Shown here: in pieces, positions 17,640 to 26,744 of the stretch
How the letters are laid out: each line of letters begins with the position of its first letter
How positions within the stretch are numbered: the first letter of the stretch is position 1
Source of the DNA: Sphingomonas abietis
GTDB taxonomy: Bacteria > Pseudomonadota > Alphaproteobacteria > Sphingomonadales > Sphingomonadaceae
NCBI RefSeq assembly: GCF_027625475.1
Contig: NZ_CP115174.1
Coordinates: 496,001 to 560,000, forward strand
DNA: 64,000 bases
Reading direction: 5' to 3'
Translations under genes and position numbers: made by a program
Notes under the pieces: generated by a model
The model's input: only the letters and a program-made list of their open reading frames with translations
Databases searched by the model: none
Told to the model about the DNA's origin: nothing

Positions 17640-18866
17640 ATGCGCCATTCCGCCGCCGCTTTCGCTCTCCTCGTGGCCATGCCGATCGCCGCGACGGTCA
17701 CGATGCCCGCTGCCGCAGAGCAGAATTTCGGCAATGCCACGCCCAATCCGGTGCAGCCCTTCACCGTCACGCCGGTGGCGACCTTCGATACCCCCTGGGC
17801 GATCGCCTTCCTGCCCGACGGGCACATGCTGATCACCGAGAAGCCCGGCAAACTCTACCTCGTCAGCCAGGCCGGATCGAAGCAGCAGGTCACCGGCGTG
17901 CCCAAGGTGCATTATGAAGGGCAGGAGGGGCTGCTGGATGTCGCGGTCTCGCCCCATTTCGCCACCGATCGGATGATCTATCTGAGCTATGCGGAGCCGG
18001 GGGCGGGCGGTTCGGGCCTCGCCGTCGCGCGCGGCAGGCTGATCGGCACGACATTGGCCGGCCTGACCGTGATCTGGCGCCAGCTGCCCAAGGGCAAGGG
18101 CGGCCAGGATGGCGGGGTGATGACCTTCGATCCGTCCGGCCAGCATCTGTTCCTCGCGGTGGGCGAGCGGATGCGCTTCACCCCGGCGCAGGATCCCAAC
18201 CAGTCGCTCGGCAAGATTTTGCGGCTGACCCTCGACGGCAAACCGGCCCCCGGCAATCCGGGCTATGGCAAGACCGGCACGGCGACGGTGCCGCTTACCG
18301 ATCCGCCCCGGGATACGGTAGCGGCGACGGATGCGCCGGCGCGCCAGGTGGCGCTGCCCGACCCCAACCTCACCCCGGCCGAAACCTGGAGCAGCGGCCA
18401 CCGCAATCCCTACGGCCTCGCCTTCGATGCGAAGGGCGCGCTCTGGGAGGTCGAGATGGGGCCGAAGGGCGGCGACGAGCTCAACATCATCAAGCCGGGC
18501 CGCAATTATGGCTGGCCGGTGGTGTCCAACGGCATCAATTATGACGGCGCCCCGATCCCGAAGCACGATACCCATCCCGCCTTCGAAAAGCCGGTGGTCT
18601 ACTGGACGCCGGTGATCGCGCCCGCCGGATTCGCCTTCTACGACAAGGGGCTGTTCCCCCAGTGGAAGGGTTCGGCGTTCATCGGCGGGCTGCGCAGCGA
18701 GGCGCTGATCCGCATCGCCTTCGGCGGCGCCAACGGCGCGCGCGAGGCCGATCGCTGGGACATGGGCCATCGCATCCGCGACGTCGCCGTCGGGCCGGAC
18801 GGCGCGCTGTGGCTGATCGAGGATGAGGAAGGCGGCCGCCTGCTCAAGCTGACGCCGAAGACATAG
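17640..18866 (+). CDS. PQQ-dependent sugar dehydrogenase (aldose dehydrogenase, GSDH fold)
   Basis: 408 residues with a signal peptide (MRHSAAAFALLVAMPIAATVTMPAAA, cleavage near residue 27). The mature part is a six-bladed propeller of the glucose/sorbosone dehydrogenase family. Seen: LDTPWAIAFLPDG-type opening (FDTPWAIAFLPDGHMLITEKPG), EGQEGLLDVAVSP, WSSGHRNPYGLAFDAKGALWEVEMGP with the catalytic-histidine region, and the closing DVAVGPDGALWLIED. The family oxidises aldose sugars with periplasmic PQQ. PQQ biosynthesis genes are not in this window. The gene diverges from rimP and converges on a chloride channel. Confidence 0.9.
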   Translation: MRHSAAAFALLVAMPIAATVTMPAAAEQNFGNATPNPVQPFTVTPVATFDTPWAIAFLPDGHMLITEKPGKLYLVSQAGSKQQVTGVPKVHYEGQEGLLDVAVSPHFATDRMIYLSYAEPGAGGSGLAVARGRLIGTTLAGLTVIWRQLPKGKGGQDGGVMTFDPSGQHLFLAVGERMRFTPAQDPNQSLGKILRLTLDGKPAPGNPGYGKTGTATVPLTDPPRDTVAATDAPARQVALPDPNLTPAETWSSGHRNPYGLAFDAKGALWEVEMGPKGGDELNIIKPGRNYGWPVVSNGINYDGAPIPKHDTHPAFEKPVVYWTPVIAPAGFAFYDKGLFPQWKGSAFIGGLRSEALIRIAFGGANGAREADRWDMGHRIRDVAVGPDGALWLIEDEEGGRLLKLTPKT

Positions 18867-18887
18867 CCCTGATTCCCGCGATCGCGG

Positions 18888-20198
18888 TCAGTGCGCGGGG
18901 GCTTCGGCGTCCTTGGGCAGGAATGCCTGCGAAAGCCCATGATAGAGCCGCTCGCGGCAGACCAGCCCGGCGACCGAATCGGCGATCAGCGCGGTGGCGA
19001 GCAGCGGCAGCAGCAGGCCGTGGCTCGCCGTCGCCTCCGAGATGATCACCACGGCGGTGAGCGGCGCGCGCACCACGCCGGTGAAATAGCCGATCATGCC
19101 GAGCAGCACGACCGGCCCTGCCGCCGATGCCGGGAACAGCCCGCGCAGCAGATCGCCGAGCCCCGCACCGGCGGCGAGCGACGGCGCGAAGATGCCGCCC
19201 GGCAGGCCGGAGAGCGCGGTCGCCAGCGTCGCGGCGAACTTGGCGGGGCCGAACCAGGCCGGCGCGTCGGCGCCGATGATGATCAGCCGCGCCGGCTCGT
19301 AGCTGGTGCCCCAGGTCAGCCCGGTCGCGCAGCCGATGCCGGCGACGATCAGCCCCATCACGGCCGCGGTCCGCACCGGCCGGGCACGGACCCACAGGAT
19401 CGGCGCCCGGCGGGAGACGTTGAAATCGAGCATCAGCCGCGAGAACAGGCCGCCGGTGATGCCGCCGACGATGCCGGCCACCGGCACCACCAGCAGCGCC
19501 CGGCCGAACGCCAGCGTATCGGTCATCGCGCCGAAATAGACATAGTCGCCGGCCAGCCCGAGGCTGACCATGCCGGAGATCAGCACGGCGGTCATCACCA
19601 GCAACGTCATGCGCTGCTCATAGGCGGCGGCGAGCTCCTCGATCGCGAAGGTGACGCCGGCCAGCGGGGTGTTGAACGCCGCCGCCACGCCGGCCGCGCC
19701 GCCCGCCACCATCACCGAGGCGCGCACCGGCACCCGGAACAGCCTGTGGGCATAGGCCATGATCGTCGCCGAAATCTGCACCGTCGGCCCCTCGCGGCCG
19801 ACCGACGCGCCCGCCAGCAGTGCCAGCAGCGTGACCACGAACTTCACCGTCGCCGTCTTGGCCGAGGCGAGCGTGCGCAGCGATCCTTCGGGATCGACCC
19901 GCGCCGCCATGATTTGCGGAATGCCCGATCCGCGGGCTTCCGGCGCGATCCGCCGGGTGATCCACACCAGCCCGGCGAAGGCCAGCGGCGTGAGGATCAG
20001 CGGCGCCCATTTGGCGAGATGGTAGAATTGCATGAACAGGTCGTTCGCCTCGTCCGCCAGCCTGGCGAAGAGCAAGGCGGCAAGGCCGAGCGCGACGGCG
20101 CCGGTGAGGATCGCGGCGCGCTTGCGCCAGATCGGCGCGGTCGGGCCATGGCGCCGCGCGAGGATCAGCGCGCGATCGAGCGATCCGTGGCGTCTCAT
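18888..20198 (-). CDS. ClC-family chloride channel/transporter
   Basis: 436 residues with about ten hydrophobic segments. The three selectivity motifs are visible: GSGIPQ (about residue 93), GREGP (about 133, carrying the gating glutamate) and GGIFAPSLAAGAG (about 345). The gating Glu suggests a channel or a Cl-/H+ exchanger; the internal proton glutamate cannot be assigned safely by eye. No CBS domain follows the membrane part. Its start overlaps a short upstream open frame by ATGA. Confidence 0.92.
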   Translation of the reverse strand: MRRHGSLDRALILARRHGPTAPIWRKRAAILTGAVALGLAALLFARLADEANDLFMQFYHLAKWAPLILTPLAFAGLVWITRRIAPEARGSGIPQIMAARVDPEGSLRTLASAKTATVKFVVTLLALLAGASVGREGPTVQISATIMAYAHRLFRVPVRASVMVAGGAAGVAAAFNTPLAGVTFAIEELAAAYEQRMTLLVMTAVLISGMVSLGLAGDYVYFGAMTDTLAFGRALLVVPVAGIVGGITGGLFSRLMLDFNVSRRAPILWVRARPVRTAAVMGLIVAGIGCATGLTWGTSYEPARLIIIGADAPAWFGPAKFAATLATALSGLPGGIFAPSLAAGAGLGDLLRGLFPASAAGPVVLLGMIGYFTGVVRAPLTAVVIISEATASHGLLLPLLATALIADSVAGLVCRERLYHGLSQAFLPKDAEAPAH

Positions 20199-20389
20199 GC
20201 GCCCTTCATCCGGCGGGGCGCATCGCCATCGGGAGCAGGTGGGCCATCGGGAGCAGGTGGCCCGCCGGATGATGGCGCAGGGACGTTCGTAATCACCGGA
20301 TAACCACCATCAAGCGTTGGAGTTTGCGCATAGCGCTGCCCCTGACCGGATAGCTTGCCGATCAGCGTAGCGAAACCCGTAACCGGCAA
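20195..20389 (-). CDS. Possible small Pro/Gly-rich protein upstream of the ClC gene
   Basis: A 64-codon frame from ATG 20389 ends TGA within the ClC start codon (ATGA), the coupling seen at many real junctions here. The product is low complexity: a mixed N-terminus (MPVTGFATLIGKLSGQGQ) and a tail with two PPAPDG units. The DNA of that tail is an 18-bp tandem duplication (about 20227-20262). No domain is recognised. It may equally be a leader region with a fortuitous open frame. Confidence 0.35.
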   Translation of the reverse strand: MPVTGFATLIGKLSGQGQRYAQTPTLDGGYPVITNVPAPSSGGPPAPDGPPAPDGDAPRRMKGA

Positions 20390-20447
20390 ACCTTTTCGGG
20401 CATCCGCCGGCAGGCCGGCGGATCGGCAGGCCGGCGATGCCGCGTGT

Positions 20448-21473
20448 TCAGGCGTCGTGATCCATCGGCGTGCGCGTGCCGACCGGTCGCCATGGCTGGC
20501 CGATCCGCTGCTCCAGCCGGTCGCGCAGGCGCCACAGCCAGTTCACCCGGCGTTCCGCGATGCCGGGCAGGCTGAGCAGGTCGCCGCCCAGCCAGGGCAG
20601 GAACGGGTTGCGCCGGGCATAGGACCAGATTTCCACCCGCTCGCCGGGCCGCGCGGAGGTGCCGCGGGCGTGGAAGCCCACGGTATCGGCCACCACCAGG
20701 GTATTGCCGGGCACCGCCAGCCCCTCGGGCGCCGGCAACTTCATCGCCGCGATCTCCTGGGCGGGAATGCGGGGCGATCCGCGGGCGTCCAGGCGATCGA
20801 TCATGCGCGGATCGGCGAGAGAGCGACGATGTTCCCATGCGAGTCGCTCGGGCGTGAAGCGGTGCGATCCGCGCACATAGGTGAACGGCCCTTCGTCCTC
20901 CGCCACCGGGTTGAGGAACAGCCAGGCCTTGAGTGAGGAATGGAAGCTGTCCGCGTGCAGCGCCTCCTGCGGGTCGGCCTCGTTCGAACCGTCATGGCTG
21001 ACGATCGTCTGGATATAATGCAGCGGCGTGGTGCGGAAGCTCGCGACATAATGGAACAGGGCGACGATGTCCTCGCGCTCCAGCAGCATCCGCACGGCCG
21101 GGATGGCGCTGAGCATGGCAGGGTCGATCGCCATCCGGCGGGTGATCGCATCGCCCTGCCGCATCTCGCGGGCCGGCCCGCGGTAGGACAGGATCGCTTC
21201 GCGCAGCGCGGGAAATTCGGCGATCGGCACGACATCGGGAATGGCGACGAACCCGTCGCGATCAAAGGCCTCGCGCCAGTCCGGGCGAACCTTGCGGGCC
21301 AGTCGCCGGCGACGCCAGGTACACAGCCCTGCGGCCAGCCTGACCCGGGCAAGATGCAGGCCACGCGCGTTCAGCCGGCGGGAGCCGATCAGCGGATTGT
21401 CGAGGAAGCTCTTGGCCGATGTCAGCAGTTGCAGGGCCCAGATCGGCGCCAGCAGCACCGTTCCGATCGTCAT
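20448..21473 (-). CDS. Phytanoyl-CoA dioxygenase (PhyH)-like Fe(II)/2-oxoglutarate oxygenase
   Basis: 341 residues. The middle of the protein carries the metal triad: H-x-D in ALHADSFHSSLKAW at about residue 172 and the distal histidine in VGFHARGTSARPGERV at about 268, with the 2-oxoglutarate-binding arginine a few residues later. The pattern EGPFTYVRGSHRFTPERL is characteristic of PhyH proteins. The N-terminal 60 residues are basic and include a weakly hydrophobic stretch. Reaction: oxygen-dependent hydroxylation of an unknown substrate. It lies downstream of kdsA in the same direction (83-base gap). Confidence 0.85.
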   Translation of the reverse strand: MTIGTVLLAPIWALQLLTSAKSFLDNPLIGSRRLNARGLHLARVRLAAGLCTWRRRRLARKVRPDWREAFDRDGFVAIPDVVPIAEFPALREAILSYRGPAREMRQGDAITRRMAIDPAMLSAIPAVRMLLEREDIVALFHYVASFRTTPLHYIQTIVSHDGSNEADPQEALHADSFHSSLKAWLFLNPVAEDEGPFTYVRGSHRFTPERLAWEHRRSLADPRMIDRLDARGSPRIPAQEIAAMKLPAPEGLAVPGNTLVVADTVGFHARGTSARPGERVEIWSYARRNPFLPWLGGDLLSLPGIAERRVNWLWRLRDRLEQRIGQPWRPVGTRTPMDHDA

Positions 21474-21556
21474 TCTCTTCGCGCCTTGGGCCATGCCGGG
21501 CATTTCCGCCAAGATCGCGGCCGATGCAACGGGAATGATCGCCGGCCTGGCGTGTT

Positions 21557-22387
21557 TCAGGCGCCCTTCACCGCCGCGTCGATCGCCTGCAACCGGGCCA
21601 GCAGCGGCTCGAAATGATCGAGCGGCAGGGCATTCGGGCCGTCCGACAGCGCCTGGTCGGGGTCGGGGTGGGTTTCCATGAACACGCCCGACACCCCGGC
21701 GGCGGTCGCGGCGCGGGCCAGCAGCGGCACATATTCGCGCTGGCCGCCCGACCGTTCGCCGAGCCCGCCCGGCTGCTGCACCGAATGGGTCGCATCGAAC
21801 ACCACCGGGCAGCCGGTTTCCGCCATGATCGCGAGCCCGCGCATGTCCGACACCAGCGTGTTGTAGCCGAAGGACGTGCCGCGCTCGCACAGCAGGAAGG
21901 AATCGGGATCATGCCCCGCCGCGGACGCGGCATTGCGCGCCTTGGCGACGACCTGGTTCATGTCGGCGGGCGCCATGAACTGCGCCTTCTTGATGTTGAC
22001 CGGCTTGCCCGAAGCGGCGACCGCGGCGATGAAATCGGTCTGTCGGGCGAGGAAGGCGGGGGTCTGCAACACGTCGACGACCTGCGCGACCGCAGCGACC
22101 TGCGTCGCTTCGTGGACGTCGGTGATGACCGGCAGCCCCGTTTCGGCGCGGACCTTTTCGAGGATGCGGAGGCCTTCCTCCATGCCGAGGCCGCGAAAGG
22201 ATCGATCCGAACTGCGGTTGGCCTTGTCGAAGGAACTCTTGAAGATGAGCAGGAGGCCGAGGCGACGGGCGACCCCTTCCAACGTTTCGGCGACCCGGAG
22301 GGTCAGTTCCTCGCTTTCGATGACGCATGGCCCGGCGATTGCGAATAAGGGGGTGCTGGAATCGACGGTGCGCCCGCAAAGGATCAT
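21557..22387 (-). CDS. kdsA: 3-deoxy-8-phosphooctulonate synthase
   Basis: 276 residues, the standard length. Motifs: [10 protein letters not shown] near the N-terminus, [18 protein letters not shown] (phosphoenolpyruvate and arabinose-5-phosphate binding), [21 protein letters not shown], and the [18 protein letters not shown] block. The enzyme condenses phosphoenolpyruvate and D-arabinose 5-phosphate to Kdo 8-phosphate. It diverges from the kdsD-kdsB operon with 195 bases between, and all products feed the same pathway. The KKAQFMAP segment lacks the cysteine expected of metal-dependent enzymes near the N-terminus (the conserved turn reads AGPC, so assignment to metallo or non-metallo class is left open). 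Confidence 0.95.
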   Translation of the reverse strand: MILCGRTVDSSTPLFAIAGPCVIESEELTLRVAETLEGVARRLGLLLIFKSSFDKANRSSDRSFRGLGMEEGLRILEKVRAETGLPVITDVHEATQVAAVAQVVDVLQTPAFLARQTDFIAAVAASGKPVNIKKAQFMAPADMNQVVAKARNAASAAGHDPDSFLLCERGTSFGYNTLVSDMRGLAIMAETGCPVVFDATHSVQQPGGLGERSGGQREYVPLLARAATAAGVSGVFMETHPDPDQALSDGPNALPLDHFEPLLARLQAIDAAVKGA

Positions 22388-22582
22388 GGAAAAAGCCTTC
22401 CCCGTTCAGTTACTGCAATCCGCCGGAATGATGGGCGCCGCTCTGCCGTGGCAGCGCCGATTCAGCGTGGGGCGCTCTCCTTGGCGGGGAATGAAACTGC
22501 TGGCAATCCCTATCGGGTTCAAATATCGGTCGCTTTTAGTGTGAACTGGTAAGCGTCAGTGTAAAGAAAAGGTCGGGAGAAT

Positions 22583-23569
22583 ATGAAGAACGGAATTCTT
22601 CCGACACGTTACGCGGTGTCGACGTTGAAGACACTGGATATCGAAATGCAGGCGCTTCAGGGGCTCAAGGAGGCGCTGCAAGCCCCCGAATTGAGCCAGG
22701 CGGTGGATCGCGCGATCCATGCGCTGGCCGCCACGCGCGGCCGGGTGATCGTCACCGGCATGGGCAAGAGCGGGCATATCGCGCGCAAGATCGCCGCGAC
22801 GATGCGATCGACCGGCACCTCGGCGCTCTATCTGCATCCGGGCGAGGCCAGCCATGGCGATCTCGGCGTCATCACCCCGCAGGATATCGTGCTGGCCATC
22901 ACCTGGTCCGGCGAGACGGCGGAATTGGGCGACATCTTCCACTATTGCCATAGCCAGGACGTGACCCTGATCGTCGCCACCTCGCATGCCGACAGCACGG
23001 CGGGGCGTGCGGCGGACATCTGCCTGGCGATGCCGGCGGTGCGCGAGGCCTGCCCGAACGAACTGGCGCCGACCTCCTCGACCACCCTGCAGATGGTGAT
23101 GGGCGATGCGCTGGCGGTGGCCCTGATCGAGGCGCGCGGTTTCACCTCGTCCGATTTCCACGTGCTCCACCCCGGCGGCAAGCTCGGCGCGCAGCTGTGT
23201 ACGGTGGGCGAGATCATGGGCATCGACGATGCCATTCCGCGCGTCGGGCGCGATGCCTCGCTGACCAGCGCGACGATCGAGATGAGCCGCAAGCGCTATG
23301 GCTGCACGGCGGTGGTCGATGAAGCCGGCGGCCTGCTCGGCGCCTTTACCGACGGCGATCTCCGGCGCTGCATCGCCGCCCACGATCTCAACGACAATAT
23401 CAGCCTGCACATGTCGATGAGCCCCCTGACGGTGGCGCCCGACACGCTGGTTTCCGAGGCGTTGCGGGTGATCAACGAGAATGCCGTGTCGGTGCTGTTC
23501 GTCGAGGAGGGCGGTCGGCTGGTGGGGATCGTCCACATGCACGACATCGTCAGGGCCGGAGTTGCCTGA
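22583..23569 (+). CDS. kdsD: D-arabinose 5-phosphate isomerase (KdsD/KpsF type)
   Basis: 328 residues. An N-terminal SIS domain (about 35-200) has RVIVTGMGKSGHIARKIAATM, the substrate motif SHGDLGVITPQD and ITWSGETAELGD. The ELAPTSSTTLQMVMGDALAVALI and DFHVLHPGGKLG blocks are diagnostic. Two CBS domains follow (about 210-328). The enzyme converts ribulose 5-phosphate to arabinose 5-phosphate, the first step to Kdo. Placement next to kdsB, a kpsC-like gene and kdsA argues for a capsule-linked (KpsF-like) copy. Twelve bases separate it from kdsB. Confidence 0.94.
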   Translation: MKNGILPTRYAVSTLKTLDIEMQALQGLKEALQAPELSQAVDRAIHALAATRGRVIVTGMGKSGHIARKIAATMRSTGTSALYLHPGEASHGDLGVITPQDIVLAITWSGETAELGDIFHYCHSQDVTLIVATSHADSTAGRAADICLAMPAVREACPNELAPTSSTTLQMVMGDALAVALIEARGFTSSDFHVLHPGGKLGAQLCTVGEIMGIDDAIPRVGRDASLTSATIEMSRKRYGCTAVVDEAGGLLGAFTDGDLRRCIAAHDLNDNISLHMSMSPLTVAPDTLVSEALRVINENAVSVLFVEEGGRLVGIVHMHDIVRAGVA

Positions 23570-23581
23570 TACGGAGCGGGC

Positions 23582-24415
23582 GTGACTGCCGTTTCCGCAA
23601 CTCCCGCCACGCTGATCGTCGTGCCTGCGCGATTCGGATCGACGCGCCTGCCCGGCAAGCCGCTGCGGCCGATCGCGGGCCGCACCCTGCTGGAACGCGT
23701 GGTCGCGGTGGCGCACCGTGCCGCGATCATGGCGGGCGACTGCGACGTCGTGGTGGCGACCGACGATCTGCGCATCGCCGATCATGCGCGCGATATCGGC
23801 GCCGAGGTCGCGATGACCGCGCCGGATCTCGATTCCGGCTCGTCGCGCGCCTGTGCGGCGGCGATGGCGCGGCCGGCGACGCCGCAATGGGTCATCAACC
23901 TGCAGGGCGATGCCCCGTTCGTGCCGCCGTCGGTGGTGGCCGGCCTGATCGCGACGCTGCGAGAAGGCGGCGCCGACGTGGCGACGCCGGTCTACCCGCT
24001 CGACTGGGCGCGGCTCGATCGCCTGCGCGCCCACAAGCAGGTCGCGCCGTTCAGCGGCACCACCTGCATCCGGGGAGCGGACGGGCGGGCCCTGTGGTTC
24101 TCCAAGGCGATCATCCCCGCGATCCGCGACGAGGACCGTCTGCGGGATACGGGGCCGGTCTCGCCGGTGTGGCAGCATCTCGGGCTCTACGGCTATCGCA
24201 TGGCGGCGCTGCAATGGTTCGCCGCGGCGCCGCCAAGCCCCTGCGAGACGCTGGAAGGGCTGGAGCAGCTGCGTTTCCTCGAAGGCGGCCGCACCATCGC
24301 GACGGTCGCCGTCGATGCGCCCGCCCATGCGATGTCCGGCATCGATACCCTCGCCGACCTCGCGCTGGCCGAGGCGACGATCGCGCGGCTCGGCGATCCC
24401 TTCTCGGCCGGCTAG
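23582..24415 (+). CDS. kdsB: 3-deoxy-manno-octulosonate cytidylyltransferase
   Basis: 277 residues from GTG 23582, with GGAG nine bases upstream. The CTP-binding start VPARFGSTRLPGKPL, the VVATDD block, the NLQGDAPFVPPSVV motif and GLYGYRMAALQWF match KdsB. The enzyme activates Kdo as CMP-Kdo. It is somewhat longer than the common 250 residues, with extra sequence around the ASSRACAAAM region. The operon continues with a histidine phosphatase and a kpsC-like gene. Confidence 0.93.
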   Translation: MTAVSATPATLIVVPARFGSTRLPGKPLRPIAGRTLLERVVAVAHRAAIMAGDCDVVVATDDLRIADHARDIGAEVAMTAPDLDSGSSRACAAAMARPATPQWVINLQGDAPFVPPSVVAGLIATLREGGADVATPVYPLDWARLDRLRAHKQVAPFSGTTCIRGADGRALWFSKAIIPAIRDEDRLRDTGPVSPVWQHLGLYGYRMAALQWFAAAPPSPCETLEGLEQLRFLEGGRTIATVAVDAPAHAMSGIDTLADLALAEATIARLGDPFSAG

Positions 24416-24423
24416 TGCGCGCC

Positions 24424-25053
24424 ATGCCTAAATCGCTACCCGAAACCCTGTTCGTCATCGTCCGCCACGGCAACACCTTCGCCGCCGGGGAAGCCCCCCG
24501 TCGCATCGGCGCGCGCACCGATCTGCCGTTGACGGCAGACGGCATGGCGCAGGCCCATGCGCTGGGCGCGCATTTCGCGGCGCTGGGCCTGCGCTTCTCC
24601 CGGGTGCTGGTCTCGCCGCTGGCCCGCACGCGGGCGACGGCGAGCGCGATATCGGAGCATCTGCCCGACGCGCCTGCGCCGCAATCCTGCGACTGGTTGC
24701 GCGAGATCGACCATGGCCCCGATGAGGATAGGCCGGAGGAGGCGGTGCTGGCCCGGATCGGCGCCGAGGCGCTGGCGGCATGGGACGAGCGTGCCGAGCC
24801 CCCACCGGGCTGGACCGTGGATGCCGCCGGCCGGCGGGACGCCTGGCGCGCGCTGTTCGCGACCGATGCCGGCCCGACGCTGCTCGTCACCAGCAACGGC
24901 GCGGCACGCTTCGCGCTGCTCGCCGATCCGGCCTTGACTGGCTCGGGCACCGGCGCGCCCGGCCGGATGAAACTGCCGACCGGCGCCTATGGGGTGATCC
25001 GCCGCGCGGCGGGCGGTGCGCTGGCATTGGTGGAATGGGGGCGGCGGCCATGA
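24424..25053 (+). CDS. Histidine phosphatase family protein in the Kdo operon
   Basis: 209 residues from ATG 24424, nine bases after kdsB. The phosphohistidine motif VIVRHGNTF lies at residues 13-21. The second catalytic elements are recognisable (SPLARTRATASAI, WLREIDHGPDEDRPE, and a degenerate TSNGAARF in place of the usual G-H-G). Replacement of the second catalytic histidine by SNGAA is odd: canonical members read VTHGG. Its position directly between kdsB and kpsC, and its ATGA overlap with the latter, suggest a role in the same pathway, possibly removing the phosphate of Kdo 8-phosphate, since no KdsC-type HAD enzyme is present here. That role is inference. Confidence 0.82.
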   Translation: MPKSLPETLFVIVRHGNTFAAGEAPRRIGARTDLPLTADGMAQAHALGAHFAALGLRFSRVLVSPLARTRATASAISEHLPDAPAPQSCDWLREIDHGPDEDRPEEAVLARIGAEALAAWDERAEPPPGWTVDAAGRRDAWRALFATDAGPTLLVTSNGAARFALLADPALTGSGTGAPGRMKLPTGAYGVIRRAAGGALALVEWGRRP

Positions 25054-26744
25054 CCTCGGCCGCTCTGTTGCGCGCGCCGCCTTTTCCGGGCGTCGATGCC
25101 GCGATCACCTTTGCGATGACGGATTCGCCGCCGCCGCCGATCGCGGCGCCGGCCGATCCCGCAGGACTGTTCGCGCTGCTGCGCGAGGCGCGGGTCGGCG
25201 GCCGCTTCTGGCTCGATCCGGCGGCACTGGCCCGCCCCGCCGGCACGATCGTGCGCCCGCGCCGTATCGCCGATATCGCGGGGCATCGCGACGCGCTGAG
25301 CCCTGCCGAGCGGGGCAAGGCCGTGTGGATCGCACCGGCCTCCGACACGCGCTGGGGTGATGCGCTGGCGCGTCTCGTCGCGGCGGATGGCGGCCAATGG
25401 TGCAGGGACGTCGATCCATGGTCGCTGTTGCCGGGGGCGCCATCGCTGGTCGCCCATGGCGACGACGAATGGGTGGCGCTGGCGCGCATCGCCGGTGTCC
25501 CGGTGCATGTGCTGTCTCCCGGGCGTTTCGGTGCGCCGGACGAGGACGGCGCCGCGCTTGATCGCAGGGCGGCCGCCGCGCTGGCCGCCGCGTGGCGCAA
25601 TCCTTTCACGGGCGACGCCACCACCCTGGATGCGATCGTGGATATTCTGGCGGGCTGGCGCGCGATGCTGGAAGCGAACCGCACGATCGTCGCCGCCTGC
25701 GGCATGGCCTGGTGGAAGCGGGACGAGATCCGGCGCTTCCTGTGGCATCCGCAACGGCCGCTGCGGATCGTCGCCTCGCCGGCACGGGCACTCCGCATCG
25801 CGCGTGATGCAGGCGGCGCGGTGGCGATCTGGCCGTCCCGCGCATCACCGGCGCTGATCGCCAGCGCGCGTGCGCAGGCGGTGCCGCTGGTGCGCGTGGA
25901 GGATGGCTTCGTGCGTTCGGTGGGGCTGGGCGTCGATCTGGTGCCGCCCTCCTCGGTGGTGGTGGATCATGCCGGCATCCATTTCGATCCGTCCGGCCCG
26001 AGCGACCTCGAATTGATCCTGGCCGGCGCCGAGATCAGCCCGAAGCTGGCCGCACGGGCGCGCGCCCTGCGCGAGGCGATCGTGGCCGCGGGCATCAGCA
26101 AATACAGCACGGGCACCGGCACGCCCCTTCACCAGCGCCCATCCGCCGCCGCCGCGTCGCACCGCCTGATCCTCGTGCCGGGGCAGGTGGAGGACGACAT
26201 GTCGGTGCGGATGGGCGGTGGCGGCCTCACCTCGAACCTCGAACTGCTGCGCCGCGCCCGCGCGCTCGAGCCCGATGCCGAGATATGGTTCCGCCCCCAC
26301 CCGGATGTCGATGCCGGCCATCGCAAGGGCGCGGTGCCCGACGCGGATATCCTCGCCTATGCCGATCGCATCGTGCGGGGCGGGGGGATGGCCTCCCTGC
26401 TTGATACGGTCGATGCGGTGCATGTGCTGACCTCCTTGACCGGCTTCGAGGCACTGATGCGCGGGCGGGAGGTGACGTGCCACGGCACGCCCTTCTATGC
26501 CGGATGGGGGCTGACCCGCGATCTGGGCGTCATCCCGGCGCGACGGACCCGTGCGTTGACGCTCGATGCGCTGGTGGCCGGGGTGCTGATCCTCTATCCG
26601 CGCTATCTCGATCCCGTCACCGGCCTGCCTTGCCCGCCGGAGATACTGGTCGGCCGTATGGCGTCCGCCCGCACCCCCCATCGCCTCGGCTGGATCGCGC
26701 CCTTGCGCCGCTGGCAAGGGCGGCTCATGGCGATGCTACGATGA
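25050..26744 (+). CDS. Capsular polysaccharide Kdo transferase, KpsC-like
   Basis: 564 residues from ATG 25050, overlapping the phosphatase stop. The C-terminal 330 residues hold a full KpsC-type domain: VRVEDGFVRSVGLG at about 280, SKYSTGTG at about 350, LVPGQVEDDMSVRMGGGG at about 374, WFRPHPDVDAGHRKG at about 412 and LTSLTGFEALMRGREVTCHG at about 460. KpsC adds beta-linked Kdo residues to a lipid in the capsule linker. E. coli KpsC (675 residues) has two such domains; here the first 210 residues look like only the last part of a first domain (VAHGDDEWVALARIAGVPVHVLSPGRFG, then NPFTGDATTLDAIVDILAGWR), so one catalytic unit appears lost or diverged. Confidence 0.87.
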   Translation: MTSAALLRAPPFPGVDAAITFAMTDSPPPPIAAPADPAGLFALLREARVGGRFWLDPAALARPAGTIVRPRRIADIAGHRDALSPAERGKAVWIAPASDTRWGDALARLVAADGGQWCRDVDPWSLLPGAPSLVAHGDDEWVALARIAGVPVHVLSPGRFGAPDEDGAALDRRAAAALAAAWRNPFTGDATTLDAIVDILAGWRAMLEANRTIVAACGMAWWKRDEIRRFLWHPQRPLRIVASPARALRIARDAGGAVAIWPSRASPALIASARAQAVPLVRVEDGFVRSVGLGVDLVPPSSVVVDHAGIHFDPSGPSDLELILAGAEISPKLAARARALREAIVAAGISKYSTGTGTPLHQRPSAAAASHRLILVPGQVEDDMSVRMGGGGLTSNLELLRRARALEPDAEIWFRPHPDVDAGHRKGAVPDADILAYADRIVRGGGMASLLDTVDAVHVLTSLTGFEALMRGREVTCHGTPFYAGWGLTRDLGVIPARRTRALTLDALVAGVLILYPRYLDPVTGLPCPPEILVGRMASARTPHRLGWIAPLRRWQGRLMAMLR

